Source: CANJBX01 sp035556735 (GTDB lineage Bacteria > Pseudomonadota > Alphaproteobacteria > Rhizobiales > Xanthobacteraceae). Taken from it: DNA of 64,000 bases. How positions within the stretch are numbered: position 1 is the stretch's first letter; each line of letters starts with the position of its first letter. Of the stretch, positions 25,962 to 33,182 are shown piece by piece. A model generated the notes under the pieces. The model did no database searches and was not told where the DNA came from. It saw only the letters and a program-made list of their open reading frames with translations. The position numbers were made by a program, and so were the translations under genes. Location: NCBI GenBank assembly GCA_035556735.1, contig DATMFF010000013.1, forward strand, positions 682,001 to 746,000. Reading direction: 5' to 3'.

Positions 25962-26489
25962 ATGAACCGCATTAAGGACATTCCGGCCGAGCAGATGACG
26001 CCCGACCAGACCCGGGTCTTCGAAGAACTGCTCGCCGGCCGCGGCCGCATCCTCGCTCCGTATAAAATCTGGATCCACAGCCCGACGATCGCGAGCGGGC
26101 TGGAACGGATCGGCACGTTCCTCAACAATCGTGCCTCGCTGTCCACTCGCGAGGTCGAAATCGGCGTCCTGCTGATCGCGCGACACTGGCAGGCGGATTA
26201 TGTGCTGCAGGCTCACGTCCGCGAGGGCAAGGCGGTCGGCCTGCCGGACGAGGTGATCGCGGCGATCTGTGAGGGCGCGAATCCCAAGCTGACAGACCCA
26301 CATGAACAGGCGGTCCATGACTTTGCCCGCGCGCTGCTTTCGGGATCGAAACTGTCCGATGCCGAGTTCGGCGCCATAGAGCAAGTGCTCGGGCGCGCGG
26401 GCATTGCCGAAGTGCTCGTGCTGATCGGCTACTACACGTCAGTTGCTCTGGCGATGAAGGTGCACGACGTGCCGATCCCGCCGCAATGA
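25962..26489 (+). CDS. Carboxymuconolactone decarboxylase family protein
   Basis: A 175-residue all-helical protein of the CMD/AhpD fold. The core segment (about residues 63-90) has the helix EVEIGVLL...WQADYVLQAH, in which the CxxC of AhpD peroxidases is absent, so a thiol peroxidase role is unlikely and a decarboxylase-like or other lyase role is more probable. The ATG is at 25962, 94 bases after the binding-protein gene; the intervening bases show no terminator, so the three genes rutB-like, Bug protein and CMD may be co-transcribed. The substrate is unknown. Confidence 0.82.
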   Translation: MNRIKDIPAEQMTPDQTRVFEELLAGRGRILAPYKIWIHSPTIASGLERIGTFLNNRASLSTREVEIGVLLIARHWQADYVLQAHVREGKAVGLPDEVIAAICEGANPKLTDPHEQAVHDFARALLSGSKLSDAEFGAIEQVLGRAGIAEVLVLIGYYTSVALAMKVHDVPIPPQ

Positions 26490-26498
26490 GGCGGGCTC

Positions 26499-27524
26499 CT
26501 ACGGCCAGCGCCAGTCCAACAACGGGCGCCAAGCCTCCGGCACCGGCAGCACATCGAGGCTGAGCGAGATTGCGACGACGCCGAGAAACGAAATCGCCGT
26601 GGCGACGACCACCTCCGGCCCGAACACCTCGTGTTTCGGGTTGAGCCAGCGCGCGAAATGCAGTCGAAACACATTGGCCAGTCCGATGATTGGCGCGGTG
26701 ATCGTCACCGGTGCGATCGATACGGCCATGTAGGCGAAAATCTGCGACACGTAGACCATCATGCCGGACGAGAGAAACCACCTTGCCGCATCGGGCGGCG
26801 TCGCACGCAACTCGCGCCAGCGTCCGGGCACCAGCAACAGCAGCCCCATGAACATGGTTGCCGCGAACGCCGCCACCACGCCACCCGCGAGGCCGGCCGA
26901 GAGTCCTTGTCCGTTCGAGGCAAAGCGCACCAGCGCGGGCGAAGCGCCGTAGCAGATCGCAGCGAGGAAGGCGAAGAAGTACCCTTCGGCGAAGCGCGGC
27001 GAGAACAGCAGTTCGGCGCTGACTTTCTGCTCGCGCTCGCGCGCGTGGCTGCGCGAGACGATCGCCGGACCGGCCACGATCATCACGATCCCGAGCATGC
27101 GCAAGGCGGTCAGCGTCTCGCCGAGAAAAACGATCGCAAGCGAGAGCGAGACCACGAGATTGAATTGCATAATGGGCCCCGCGAGATTGTTGCCGATCGC
27201 GTTGATGGCCCGGTAGTTGCAGTATCGGCCGATGCAGAAGTGGCTCACGCCCACGGCGGCAAAAACCACCAGCGACGTGGCAGGCAATTGGAGCAACATG
27301 TCGGGTCGGCCGCTCAGCAGGAGTGCGGCCAGGAAAATCGGCACGCCGACGGGAATTGACAGTGTGGTCGCCTGCGCGACGGTGCCGGAGCGCACCCCAC
27401 GCCGCACCGCGGCGTTGGTCCACGCGAAGGTGGCCGCCGCCATTAACGCGAAAAATCCTCCCAGCACCCGGAGCCGCCCCCTTTCGACCGACCGGCAACC
27501 TACGCGATCCGCGCCGTCCTGCAA
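26499..27524 (-). CDS. EamA/DMT-superfamily transporter
   Basis: A 341-residue membrane protein with ten predicted helices in two EamA-type halves (about residues 22-155 and 185-325), as in drug/metabolite exporters. The first 20 residues are polar and may not be translated; a GTG/TTG start nearer the first helix is possible. It is convergent with the CMD gene. The substrate is unknown; location suggests a metabolite of the adjacent cluster. Confidence 0.82.
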   Translation of the reverse strand: MQDGADRVGCRSVERGRLRVLGGFFALMAAATFAWTNAAVRRGVRSGTVAQATTLSIPVGVPIFLAALLLSGRPDMLLQLPATSLVVFAAVGVSHFCIGRYCNYRAINAIGNNLAGPIMQFNLVVSLSLAIVFLGETLTALRMLGIVMIVAGPAIVSRSHAREREQKVSAELLFSPRFAEGYFFAFLAAICYGASPALVRFASNGQGLSAGLAGGVVAAFAATMFMGLLLLVPGRWRELRATPPDAARWFLSSGMMVYVSQIFAYMAVSIAPVTITAPIIGLANVFRLHFARWLNPKHEVFGPEVVVATAISFLGVVAISLSLDVLPVPEAWRPLLDWRWP

Positions 27525-27651
27525 TGGATGCGCCCATCAGGACTGTCCGGCGTGCCGCGCAGAACTCATCGGTCGTGGCACGGCAAGGCGTTCATGGAAC
27601 CTGCGGGAACGCGCACCACTTCACGGCTGCGGACAAGGAGCGGCTCCCGAC

Positions 27652-27984
27652 ATGTCTGAAATGCGGTTGAAGCGAGGAATGCCTTGCCCAGTCTGTCGCG
27701 TTGACCTCGTGATGGCGGACCGGCAAGGGATCGAGATCGACTACTGTCCGCGTTGCCCGGGGGGCTGGCTCGATCGCGGCGAACTCGACAAGGTCATCGA
27801 GCGAAGCACGCGCCTTGAGAGCCCTCGGCGGGCCTCTGCGAAACCGATGGCGCGCGCCCCACGGACGGGCCAGCGGTGGACAGATCGCCGCCGCCGGCAC
27901 GATGACCACGATGAGGACAGCCCCGATGGAGCGCGCCAACGGCGCTCCTGCCTCGGCGAGATGCTCGCGTTCGGGAACGATTGA
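27652..27984 (+). CDS. TFIIB-type zinc-ribbon protein
   Basis: A 110-residue protein with a zinc ribbon at the N-terminus (Cys12-x-x-Cys15 and Cys32-x-x-Cys35) followed by the family signature GWLDRGELDKVIER, and then a basic, Arg- and Asp-rich tail. Members of this zf-TFIIB group are small proteins of unknown role. Here the usual CRGVWLDRGEL reads CPGGWLDRGEL. ATG at 27652. It is convergent with the monooxygenase gene, 26 bases apart. Confidence 0.78.
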   Translation: MSEMRLKRGMPCPVCRVDLVMADRQGIEIDYCPRCPGGWLDRGELDKVIERSTRLESPRRASAKPMARAPRTGQRWTDRRRRHDDHDEDSPDGARQRRSCLGEMLAFGND

Positions 27985-28010
27985 GCGGCCTCCGCACGAC
28001 GGCGGGGGAC

Positions 28011-29366
28011 CTACTCCGCCGCCGTACTATGCACCGGCTGGTGATAGCGGCTGGCCGGGCGCGGCAAGCCCAGATGCTCGCGCAAGGTCGTGCCCTCGTA
28101 CTCTTTACGGAACAGCCCGCGCCGCTGAAGCTCGGGGATCACCAGATTGCAGAAATCGTCGTGGGCTCCGGGGATATAGGGCGGCATCACGCAGAAGCCA
28201 TCACAAGCCTGCTTTGTGAACCACTCCTCCATGTAGTCGGCGACGCGCTGGGGCGACCCGTGAATCGTGTTCTTGCCGCGCGCTCCGGCGACCCGCGCAC
28301 CGAGCTGCCGGATCGTCAGATTCTCGCGCCGCGCCATTGCGACGATCGATTCATAATGTCCCTTGCTTCCGCCCGCCGGAGGCAGCGGATCCGGTAGCGG
28401 CTCATCGAGCGAGTAACGCGAAAGATCGATGCCAAGCATCGTCGCGAGAATCTCCCGCCCCACGACCGGATGGATCAGCGACTGCAGGTGGTCGAAATCC
28501 GCCTGCGCCTCCGCATCGGTGGGCCGGACGACGACACTCAGGCCAGGCAAGATCTTGAGGTGATCCGGATCGCGGCCATAACGGCGCATTCGTCCCTTGA
28601 CGTCGTCGTAGTAGGCCTTGGCGGCTTCGACGGTCAGATGCGGCGAGAAGATCGCCTCGGCGTGCTGCGCAGCAAGCTCCTTGCCCTCCTCCGATGCGCC
28701 GGCCTGTACAATGACAGGATAGCCCTGCGGAGGGCGTGGCACGTTGAGCGGTCCCCGCACAGAATAAGTGGTGCCCTTGTGATTGAGCAGATGGAGCTTG
28801 CCAGGGTCGAAGTAGAGTCCGCTTTCGGTGTTGCGGACGAACGCATCGTCGTCCCACGAATCCCACAGCCCCTTCGCGACGTCGATGAACTCGTGGGCCC
28901 GCCCGTAGCGCACCGCGTGCGGGTCGACGCCGGCGCGACCGAAGTTGAGTGCCTCGGCGGGCTGGTTGGATGTCACGCAATTCCAGCCCGCTCGCCCTTT
29001 GCTGATGAAATCGAGCGAGGCAAACTTGCGCGCGATATGGTAAGGTTCGTTATAGGTCGTCGACGCGGTTCCCACGAGACCGATGCGGCTCGTCACCATC
29101 GCAAGAGCCGACAGCAAGGTAAGGGGCTCGAAGTGCGCCACGAACTGCACCGAGCGGGAGAGCGCCTCGATGTCAGCCTGGCGCGTAGCGACCCCGTCCG
29201 CCAGGAATATCATGTCGAACTTCGCACGCTCCGCGGTGCGGGCGATCTCGACGTAGTGGTCAATGTTGATCGGAGCATCGACCTGAGCCCGCGGGTGCCG
29301 CCACGAGGCCACGTGGTGGCCGGTCGGATTGAAATAGGCGGCGAGCCGCATTTTCCCGTCGCTCAT
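28011..29366 (-). CDS. NtaA/SnaA/DszA-family flavin-dependent monooxygenase (LLM class)
   Basis: A 451-residue luciferase-like monooxygenase of the FMNH2-dependent group that includes nitrilotriacetate monooxygenase component A and dibenzothiophene sulfone monooxygenase. Family features include the N-terminal AAYFNPTGHH...SWRHP segment, FLADGVA near residues 53-60, TASTTYNEPYHIARKFASLD near 101-120, GWNCVTS near 127-133, and the conserved GAS...G near 233. Such enzymes need a separate flavin reductase, which is not encoded nearby. It may act on a sulfonate, amine or other xenobiotic taken up by the adjacent Bug system, but no substrate is deducible. The divergent gene upstream begins about 190 bases away. 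Confidence 0.88.
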   Translation of the reverse strand: MSDGKMRLAAYFNPTGHHVASWRHPRAQVDAPINIDHYVEIARTAERAKFDMIFLADGVATRQADIEALSRSVQFVAHFEPLTLLSALAMVTSRIGLVGTASTTYNEPYHIARKFASLDFISKGRAGWNCVTSNQPAEALNFGRAGVDPHAVRYGRAHEFIDVAKGLWDSWDDDAFVRNTESGLYFDPGKLHLLNHKGTTYSVRGPLNVPRPPQGYPVIVQAGASEEGKELAAQHAEAIFSPHLTVEAAKAYYDDVKGRMRRYGRDPDHLKILPGLSVVVRPTDAEAQADFDHLQSLIHPVVGREILATMLGIDLSRYSLDEPLPDPLPPAGGSKGHYESIVAMARRENLTIRQLGARVAGARGKNTIHGSPQRVADYMEEWFTKQACDGFCVMPPYIPGAHDDFCNLVIPELQRRGLFRKEYEGTTLREHLGLPRPASRYHQPVHSTAAE

Positions 29367-29559
29367 GCGGGCGATCCTCTCACTTGTCAGTTTGAGCTAT
29401 TTTTCCATTGCCAAGGCCCGGGCGCAAGCTCCGGCGCCGTCAAGCACACCTAGACAAGGCTTCGTCAACCAAAGACGCACCAATTGTGTCAGTCTGCAGG
29501 TTGCGGGCGCACAATTGACGCTATCGTGCGTTGTCGTCCCGTCACTCGGAGTGCGTGCC

Positions 29560-29868
29560 ATGCCGAGACTGCTCGCGACCGCGATTGTTGGAATAGCCCT
29601 CTTAGGGGCAGTCGGGCCCGCAGCTGCCGGGGGCGACTATGTCGTGGTGGTGCCGTCCCCGGCGTTCTACATGGGACCGTGTGCTTGGCCCTGTCAGAAC
29701 CTCGTCAATGCACCCCGACTCATCGGCCGCCACGCCCCTCGCATCGCGATGCCTCCTTCCCGGTTTTACGCATACCCCTATGTCTCGAGCTTCGCTGGTT
29801 GTGTCCGCGGGCGTCGCGTCGCATCCGTCTACGGGTGGCGTCCGCGGCAGATCCGCGTTTGCGACTGA
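29560..29868 (+). CDS. Small exported hypothetical protein
   Basis: A 102-residue protein with a signal peptide (residues 1-25, ending AAA-GG) and a mature part rich in Pro, Tyr, Arg and with four cysteines, two of them as CAWPC near residue 40. The frame is open upstream but ATG 29560 gives the signal peptide. No homologous family is recognised. Small secreted Cys-containing proteins of this kind are frequent in Bradyrhizobium-like genomes. Confidence 0.6.
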   Translation: MPRLLATAIVGIALLGAVGPAAAGGDYVVVVPSPAFYMGPCAWPCQNLVNAPRLIGRHAPRIAMPPSRFYAYPYVSSFAGCVRGRRVASVYGWRPRQIRVCD

Positions 29869-30154
29869 CGACGTCAGCGCAGGTCGCCCGGCTGATTCCG
29901 ATGCCGCCTTGCCGCCCAATCCCGCGCAGGCTCGAACATGCCGAAAGTAATGATCTGGGCGTATCGCACATTTTTATGTGAGACGCGGAACCAAACCGTG
30001 ATCTGCAGCATCACCCGATTGATGCATACCGCCGCCCGCCCACAGACGGCGGGAGGGCCGAGCATGGCGCACGACGTGCGTAAGCAGCAACACCGACGAC
30101 TGCGACAGCCCTGTCCCGGGCAGTAGCACTTCGTCGGAAGCCGTGGAGATCATT

Positions 30155-30391
30155 ATGGCGAGAAAATATTCGAAGTCCGCCTCGAACGATGTGCGTCGCG
30201 CCATGAAGCGCCGCAAGAAGGGCACGCTCAAGCGCGGCAAGAAGGGGCGCGGCGGCACCGTGAAGAGCCGCAAGCAGGCGATTGCGATCGGACTGTCGGA
30301 AGCTCGCAAGAAAGGCAAGAAGGTGCCTGCGAAGAAGCGCGCCAAGAAGAGTCGCAAAGGGCGCGGTGGACGCAAGCGCCGCAGTTTCTGA
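30155..30391 (+). CDS. Small lysine/arginine-rich basic protein (DUF6496-like)
   Basis: A 78-residue, extremely basic protein: more than a third of the residues are Lys or Arg, with the core SRKQAIAIGLSEARKKGKKVP near residues 38-58, which is the recognised DUF6496 signature, and a histone-H1-like tail of Lys-Arg clusters. A role in DNA or RNA binding is likely from the charge but not shown. ATG 30155 was chosen over an in-frame ATG four codons upstream because it gives the standard MARKYS beginning. It stands just upstream of another small gene on the same strand. Confidence 0.75.
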   Translation: MARKYSKSASNDVRRAMKRRKKGTLKRGKKGRGGTVKSRKQAIAIGLSEARKKGKKVPAKKRAKKSRKGRGGRKRRSF

Positions 30392-30489
30392 TGTATGAAG
30401 TGCTTAGACGAGCGGCCGGCGCGGTCGAAGGATTTATCCCGGCGACCGCGCCGGCAAGTTGCGGCGAGAGTTCAATTCAGGAGCCCATC

Positions 30490-30741
30490 ATGTCTGGGGT
30501 CGCATTCCATCCGCCGATTCATCTGACGATTCACCCGGACGAACCGATCCGGACGATCGATGACGCCGTCAAGGTGGTTGAGCGTCATGCCAAGGATCCC
30601 AATAGTCCGCAGGTCAAAATGCTGCTGCTCGAACTCACCCGCGCGGGCACGCCGCAGCAGGTCGAAATGGCCGGCCACGTTTTCCGGGAATGGGCGAGGC
30701 GCGAAGGGCTGCTGCTGGTTCCGCCCGAAGACAACGCCTAG
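30490..30741 (+). CDS. Small conserved hypothetical protein
   Basis: An 83-residue acidic-neutral protein, predicted mostly helical after residue 20, with no signal peptide, cysteine or membrane helix. The segment TIDDAVKVVERHAKDP followed by a second helix resembles short proteins of unknown function in Rhizobiales. ATG 30490 is 98 bases after the DUF6496-like gene. No function can be assigned. Confidence 0.6.
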   Translation: MSGVAFHPPIHLTIHPDEPIRTIDDAVKVVERHAKDPNSPQVKMLLLELTRAGTPQQVEMAGHVFREWARREGLLLVPPEDNA

Positions 30742-30953
30742 GAAGAGAGAAAATCATACGCTCCCCCGCCTTCACGATCCCCTCAATTGCAGTTTCGAGA
30801 TGGGCGTGCCGGTCCCCGTTGGGGTTCGCTCCAATGAACGGGACAATGTCTGCTCGCCAGACCTGCGGTGAGGCAGCCGGCGCCTTCACTGCCCGCCGCG
30901 CCAGCGCTGGCCGCTCGACCACCCCGTAGCCTGCGTTATTTGCCACACCGCGC

Positions 30954-30978
30954 GTAACTCCCGGCGCCGCGAGCCGAA
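30954..30978 (+). promoter_or_regulatory. Possible SigF-type promoter upstream of the ECF sigma gene
   Basis: GTAACT (30954-30959), 15 bases, then CGAA (30975-30978). This differs from the GTAACC-N16-CGAA element described for Caulobacter SigF by one base and one spacer position. It lies 150 bases before the sigma gene and could provide autoregulation. The match is weak taken alone. Confidence 0.35.
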
Positions 30979-30993
30979 TAATATCATGCACTC

Positions 30994-31018
30994 AAGGATG
31001 CGGGGCTCTCGCATCCTT
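30994..31018. repeat. 9-bp inverted repeat in the sigma-gene leader
   Basis: Arms AAGGATGCG (30994-31002) and CGCATCCTT (31010-31018) flank a 7-base loop. No T-run follows on either strand. It lies between the possible SigF-type promoter and the sigma gene, and would be in its 5' leader. The rest of the 386-base gap 30742-31127 shows no gene. Confidence 0.5.
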
Positions 31019-31127
31019 CACGCCCTCTTGAACGAATGTGACCAATCCGGCTGCAGAATGGGGACCGCATCTCGCTCCTGCCCTTCTATAGTTCCGCGGT
31101 ATCGAACGCAGCGGAACGGAATTCGGC

Positions 31128-31712
31128 ATGGCGGCTGGGCGCCCAGCAGAATTGGAACGATTGGACCGCGAGTGCCGAGACCTCATGGTCTTGGCACAGG
31201 CCGGCGATCAGGCGGCCTACGCCCGTTTGTTGCGGGCCTGTGTCCCCGTGATCAAAGCCACGGCCCGAAGCACGGGCGTTACCTTGGAAAGCCTGGACGA
31301 CGTCGTCCAGGAGACGCTGCTCACGTTGCATCGAGCTCGCCATACCTACGATTCGAGCCGATCGTTCACGGCTTGGATGCGAACGCTGGCGCAGCGGCGG
31401 GCGATCGATTTCCTCCGGAAGCAACGTCGCAGTGGGGCACGCGAAGTGCATTCCCCACATGCCTACGAGACATTCGCGGACCAAGCGTCCGACCCTGCCA
31501 CGACGGTGGAGTCAAACGATCACAACGGGGTTCTCGCCTGCGCCGTAGCCGCGCTGCCCGCGCGCCAGCGGGAAGCCGTCGAGCACCTTGTGCTTCGGGA
31601 GCGATCGTTGGCGGAAGCGGCTGCGGCAACCGGGCGGAAGACTGGCTCGCTCAAGGTCAGCCTGCACCGGGCCGTCAAATCCCTGCGGGCGGGCTTGCTG
31701 GCGAGGGATTGA
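31128..31712 (+). CDS. ECF RNA polymerase sigma factor (SigF-like)
   Basis: A 194-residue group IV sigma factor. Region 2 spans about residues 20-92 (with SLDDVVQETLLTLHRARHTYD and the FTAWMRTLAQRRAIDFLRK helix) and region 4 about residues 130-190, containing ALPARQREAV and the recognition helix near KTGSLKVSLHRAVKSL. It is followed 12 bases later by an NrsF-type anti-sigma gene, so the pair matches the SigF-NrsF arrangement of Caulobacter and rhizobia, which responds to heavy-metal or oxidative stress in Caulobacter. An AT-rich GGAAC-type ribosome site precedes the ATG. Confidence 0.9.
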   Translation: MAAGRPAELERLDRECRDLMVLAQAGDQAAYARLLRACVPVIKATARSTGVTLESLDDVVQETLLTLHRARHTYDSSRSFTAWMRTLAQRRAIDFLRKQRRSGAREVHSPHAYETFADQASDPATTVESNDHNGVLACAVAALPARQREAVEHLVLRERSLAEAAAATGRKTGSLKVSLHRAVKSLRAGLLARD

Positions 31713-31724
31713 AGGTGAGCCAGC

Positions 31725-32390
31725 ATGGATAATCACCGCATTGACGTGTTGATCGACACCTTGTCGGCGGAGCTCAAGCCGGTTCGGCCGCTGCCGCAGC
31801 CGCATTGGCGCGCGCTGACTTGGCTCGGCGCGGTGGCCGCCGTGGCGATCGGGCTGACGCTGACCTCGGACGTGCAGGATGTCGTTTTCCATATGGACAC
31901 GGCACCCGAGAGCTGGGTTGCGCTGGCAGGGGCGGCTGCAACCGCAGTCCTGGCCGTCACCGCCGCCTTCCAACTCAGCCTGCCGGACCGGGCCTCCACC
32001 TGGGCGCTCTTGCCGCTTCCCGCCGCCGTGATTTGGATCGGCGGCAGCGGCGTTGGCTGCCTGCGCGCGTGGTTTGAGCCCAGTCCACCCGGTGCCGCGC
32101 TGGCGCCGCCGGCCGAATGCCTGACGATCATCATCGGGTTGTCCGTGCCGCTGGGCGCGCTTTTGTTGGTGATGCTGCGTCGTGGCCACTCGATGCAGCC
32201 GCGGCTGACCGCCGCCATGGCCGGGCTGGCGAGCGCCGCCGCGGCCGCTTCCCTGCTGGCGCTTGTTCATCCCTACGAATCGGCCGTGGTCGACCTCGCG
32301 TTCCACGCCCTGGCAGTGCTCGTCGTCATTGCGGTCGGCAGCATGTTCGGCGGCCGCGCACTCGCCCAAGAATCCCACGCGTCGGCGTAA
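31725..32390 (+). CDS. nrsF: NrsF-family (DUF1109) anti-sigma factor
   Basis: A 221-residue inner-membrane protein with six predicted helices after a ~30-residue cytoplasmic N-terminus (MDNHRIDVLIDTL...VRPLP), the arrangement of NrsF/DUF1109 anti-sigma factors. Only two cysteines, Cys112 and Cys132, are present; in the Caulobacter protein cysteines are important for sensing, so a thiol or metal switch is plausible here. It holds the preceding sigma factor inactive until stress. Confidence 0.87.
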   Translation: MDNHRIDVLIDTLSAELKPVRPLPQPHWRALTWLGAVAAVAIGLTLTSDVQDVVFHMDTAPESWVALAGAAATAVLAVTAAFQLSLPDRASTWALLPLPAAVIWIGGSGVGCLRAWFEPSPPGAALAPPAECLTIIIGLSVPLGALLLVMLRRGHSMQPRLTAAMAGLASAAAAASLLALVHPYESAVVDLAFHALAVLVVIAVGSMFGGRALAQESHASA

Positions 32391-32412
32391 CCCACCTCCC
32401 TGCCCGAGCGAA
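32387..32412 (+). promoter_or_regulatory. SigF-type ECF promoter of the MXKDX-thioredoxin-CcdA genes
   Basis: GTAACC at 32387-32392 and CGAA at 32409-32412 are separated by exactly 16 bases, the consensus I recall for Caulobacter SigF promoters. It overlaps the last codons of nrsF and ends 47 bases before the MXKDX gene. A sigma gene encoded in the same cluster makes the assignment credible. Confidence 0.7.
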
Positions 32413-32459
32413 CAGATGACGGGACGGCACCGCCGTCCGTCACAGGAAAGGATCGGGCT

Positions 32460-32699
32460 ATGAAACCGCTTCATCTGGCACTTCCCGTCTGCGCCGCCGT
32501 GCTGTCGCTCGGGCTCGCACTGGCGCCAGCTCATGCGCAGGACAAAAAGGACACGATGGGCAAGGACACGAAGGGCACCAGCATGTCCAAGGACGCCATG
32601 GGCAAGGACGCCATGGGCAAGGATGCGATGTCCAAGGACAAGATGGAAAAGGACTCCATGTCGAAGGACGGCATGAAGAAGGACAACATGAAGAAGTAA
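32460..32699 (+). CDS. Exported pentapeptide MXKDX repeat protein
   Basis: A 79-residue protein. A signal peptide (residues 1-26, ending PAHA) is followed by a low-complexity mature part built almost wholly of about ten Met-x-Lys-Asp-x units; the DNA shows matching 15-bp tandem repeats around 32585-32640. Such MXKDX proteins (a named family) occur in many proteobacteria with unknown function. The Met and Asp richness could bind soft or divalent metals or trap oxidants through methionine, which is inference. It is the first gene after a SigF-type promoter and precedes thioredoxin. Confidence 0.85.
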   Translation: MKPLHLALPVCAAVLSLGLALAPAHAQDKKDTMGKDTKGTSMSKDAMGKDAMGKDAMSKDKMEKDSMSKDGMKKDNMKK

Positions 32700-32711
32700 T
32701 CCCGCCTTGCA

Positions 32712-32741
32712 CGACGAACTCGCGATGGCGCGAGTTCGTCG
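32712..32741. repeat. 13-bp perfect hairpin between the MXKDX and thioredoxin genes
   Basis: Arms CGACGAACTCGCG (32712-32724) and its exact complement (32729-32741) enclose a 4-base loop ATGG. No U-run follows, so it is not a standard terminator. It begins 13 bases after the MXKDX stop and could stabilise the upstream mRNA or cause partial termination. Confidence 0.75.
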
Positions 32742-32782
32742 CTGGCGCGGCCCGATCGACCGCAACTGGAAAGGAACATCCG

Positions 32783-33175
32783 ATGCCGAGTCGCCGTTTC
32801 CTTTTGACCGCAGCCGTTGCGGCAGGAGCCATCTGGCTTGCTCCCGCCTTTGCCGCCGAGAGACATCCCTTCGACGCCAAGGCGTTCGCCGATGCTCAAC
32901 GGTCCGGCAAGCCGATATTCGTGGCGATCCACGCGCCGTGGTGCCCGACCTGCAAAGCGCAGGCGCCTATTCTAAGCGAGCTGCTGACCGATCCGAAATT
33001 CAAGAACCTCGTCTATTTCATCATCGATTTCGACAATCAGAAGGATGCCGTACGCCATCTCGGCGCACGCACGCAGTCGACGCTGATCGCATTCAAGGGC
33101 GACCGAGAAGTTGGACGTTCGGCAGGCGACACGAGCCGCGCCTCGATCGCAGCGCTGCTCGCAAAGACGTTGTGA
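32783..33175 (+). CDS. Exported thioredoxin-family protein
   Basis: A 130-residue periplasmic thioredoxin-like protein. The N-terminus SRRF followed by a hydrophobic stretch is a possible twin-arginine or Sec signal, ending near Ala24-Ala25. The active site is Cys54-Pro-Thr-Cys57 in APWCPTC; the cis-Pro region has TQSTLIAF, where Pro is replaced by Ser-Thr, so the usual cis-Pro is not evident. It is followed 7 bases later by a CcdA-like membrane protein that can pass electrons to it, giving a complete reducing pair. Confidence 0.87.
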   Translation: MPSRRFLLTAAVAAGAIWLAPAFAAERHPFDAKAFADAQRSGKPIFVAIHAPWCPTCKAQAPILSELLTDPKFKNLVYFIIDFDNQKDAVRHLGARTQSTLIAFKGDREVGRSAGDTSRASIAALLAKTL

Positions 33176-33182
33176 GCACGCG

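Noticed and set aside
30741..31127. Possible EcfG (GGAAC-N16-cGTT) promoter near the sigma gene
   Set aside because: GGAAC occurs near 31113 but no CGTT lies at the required distance.
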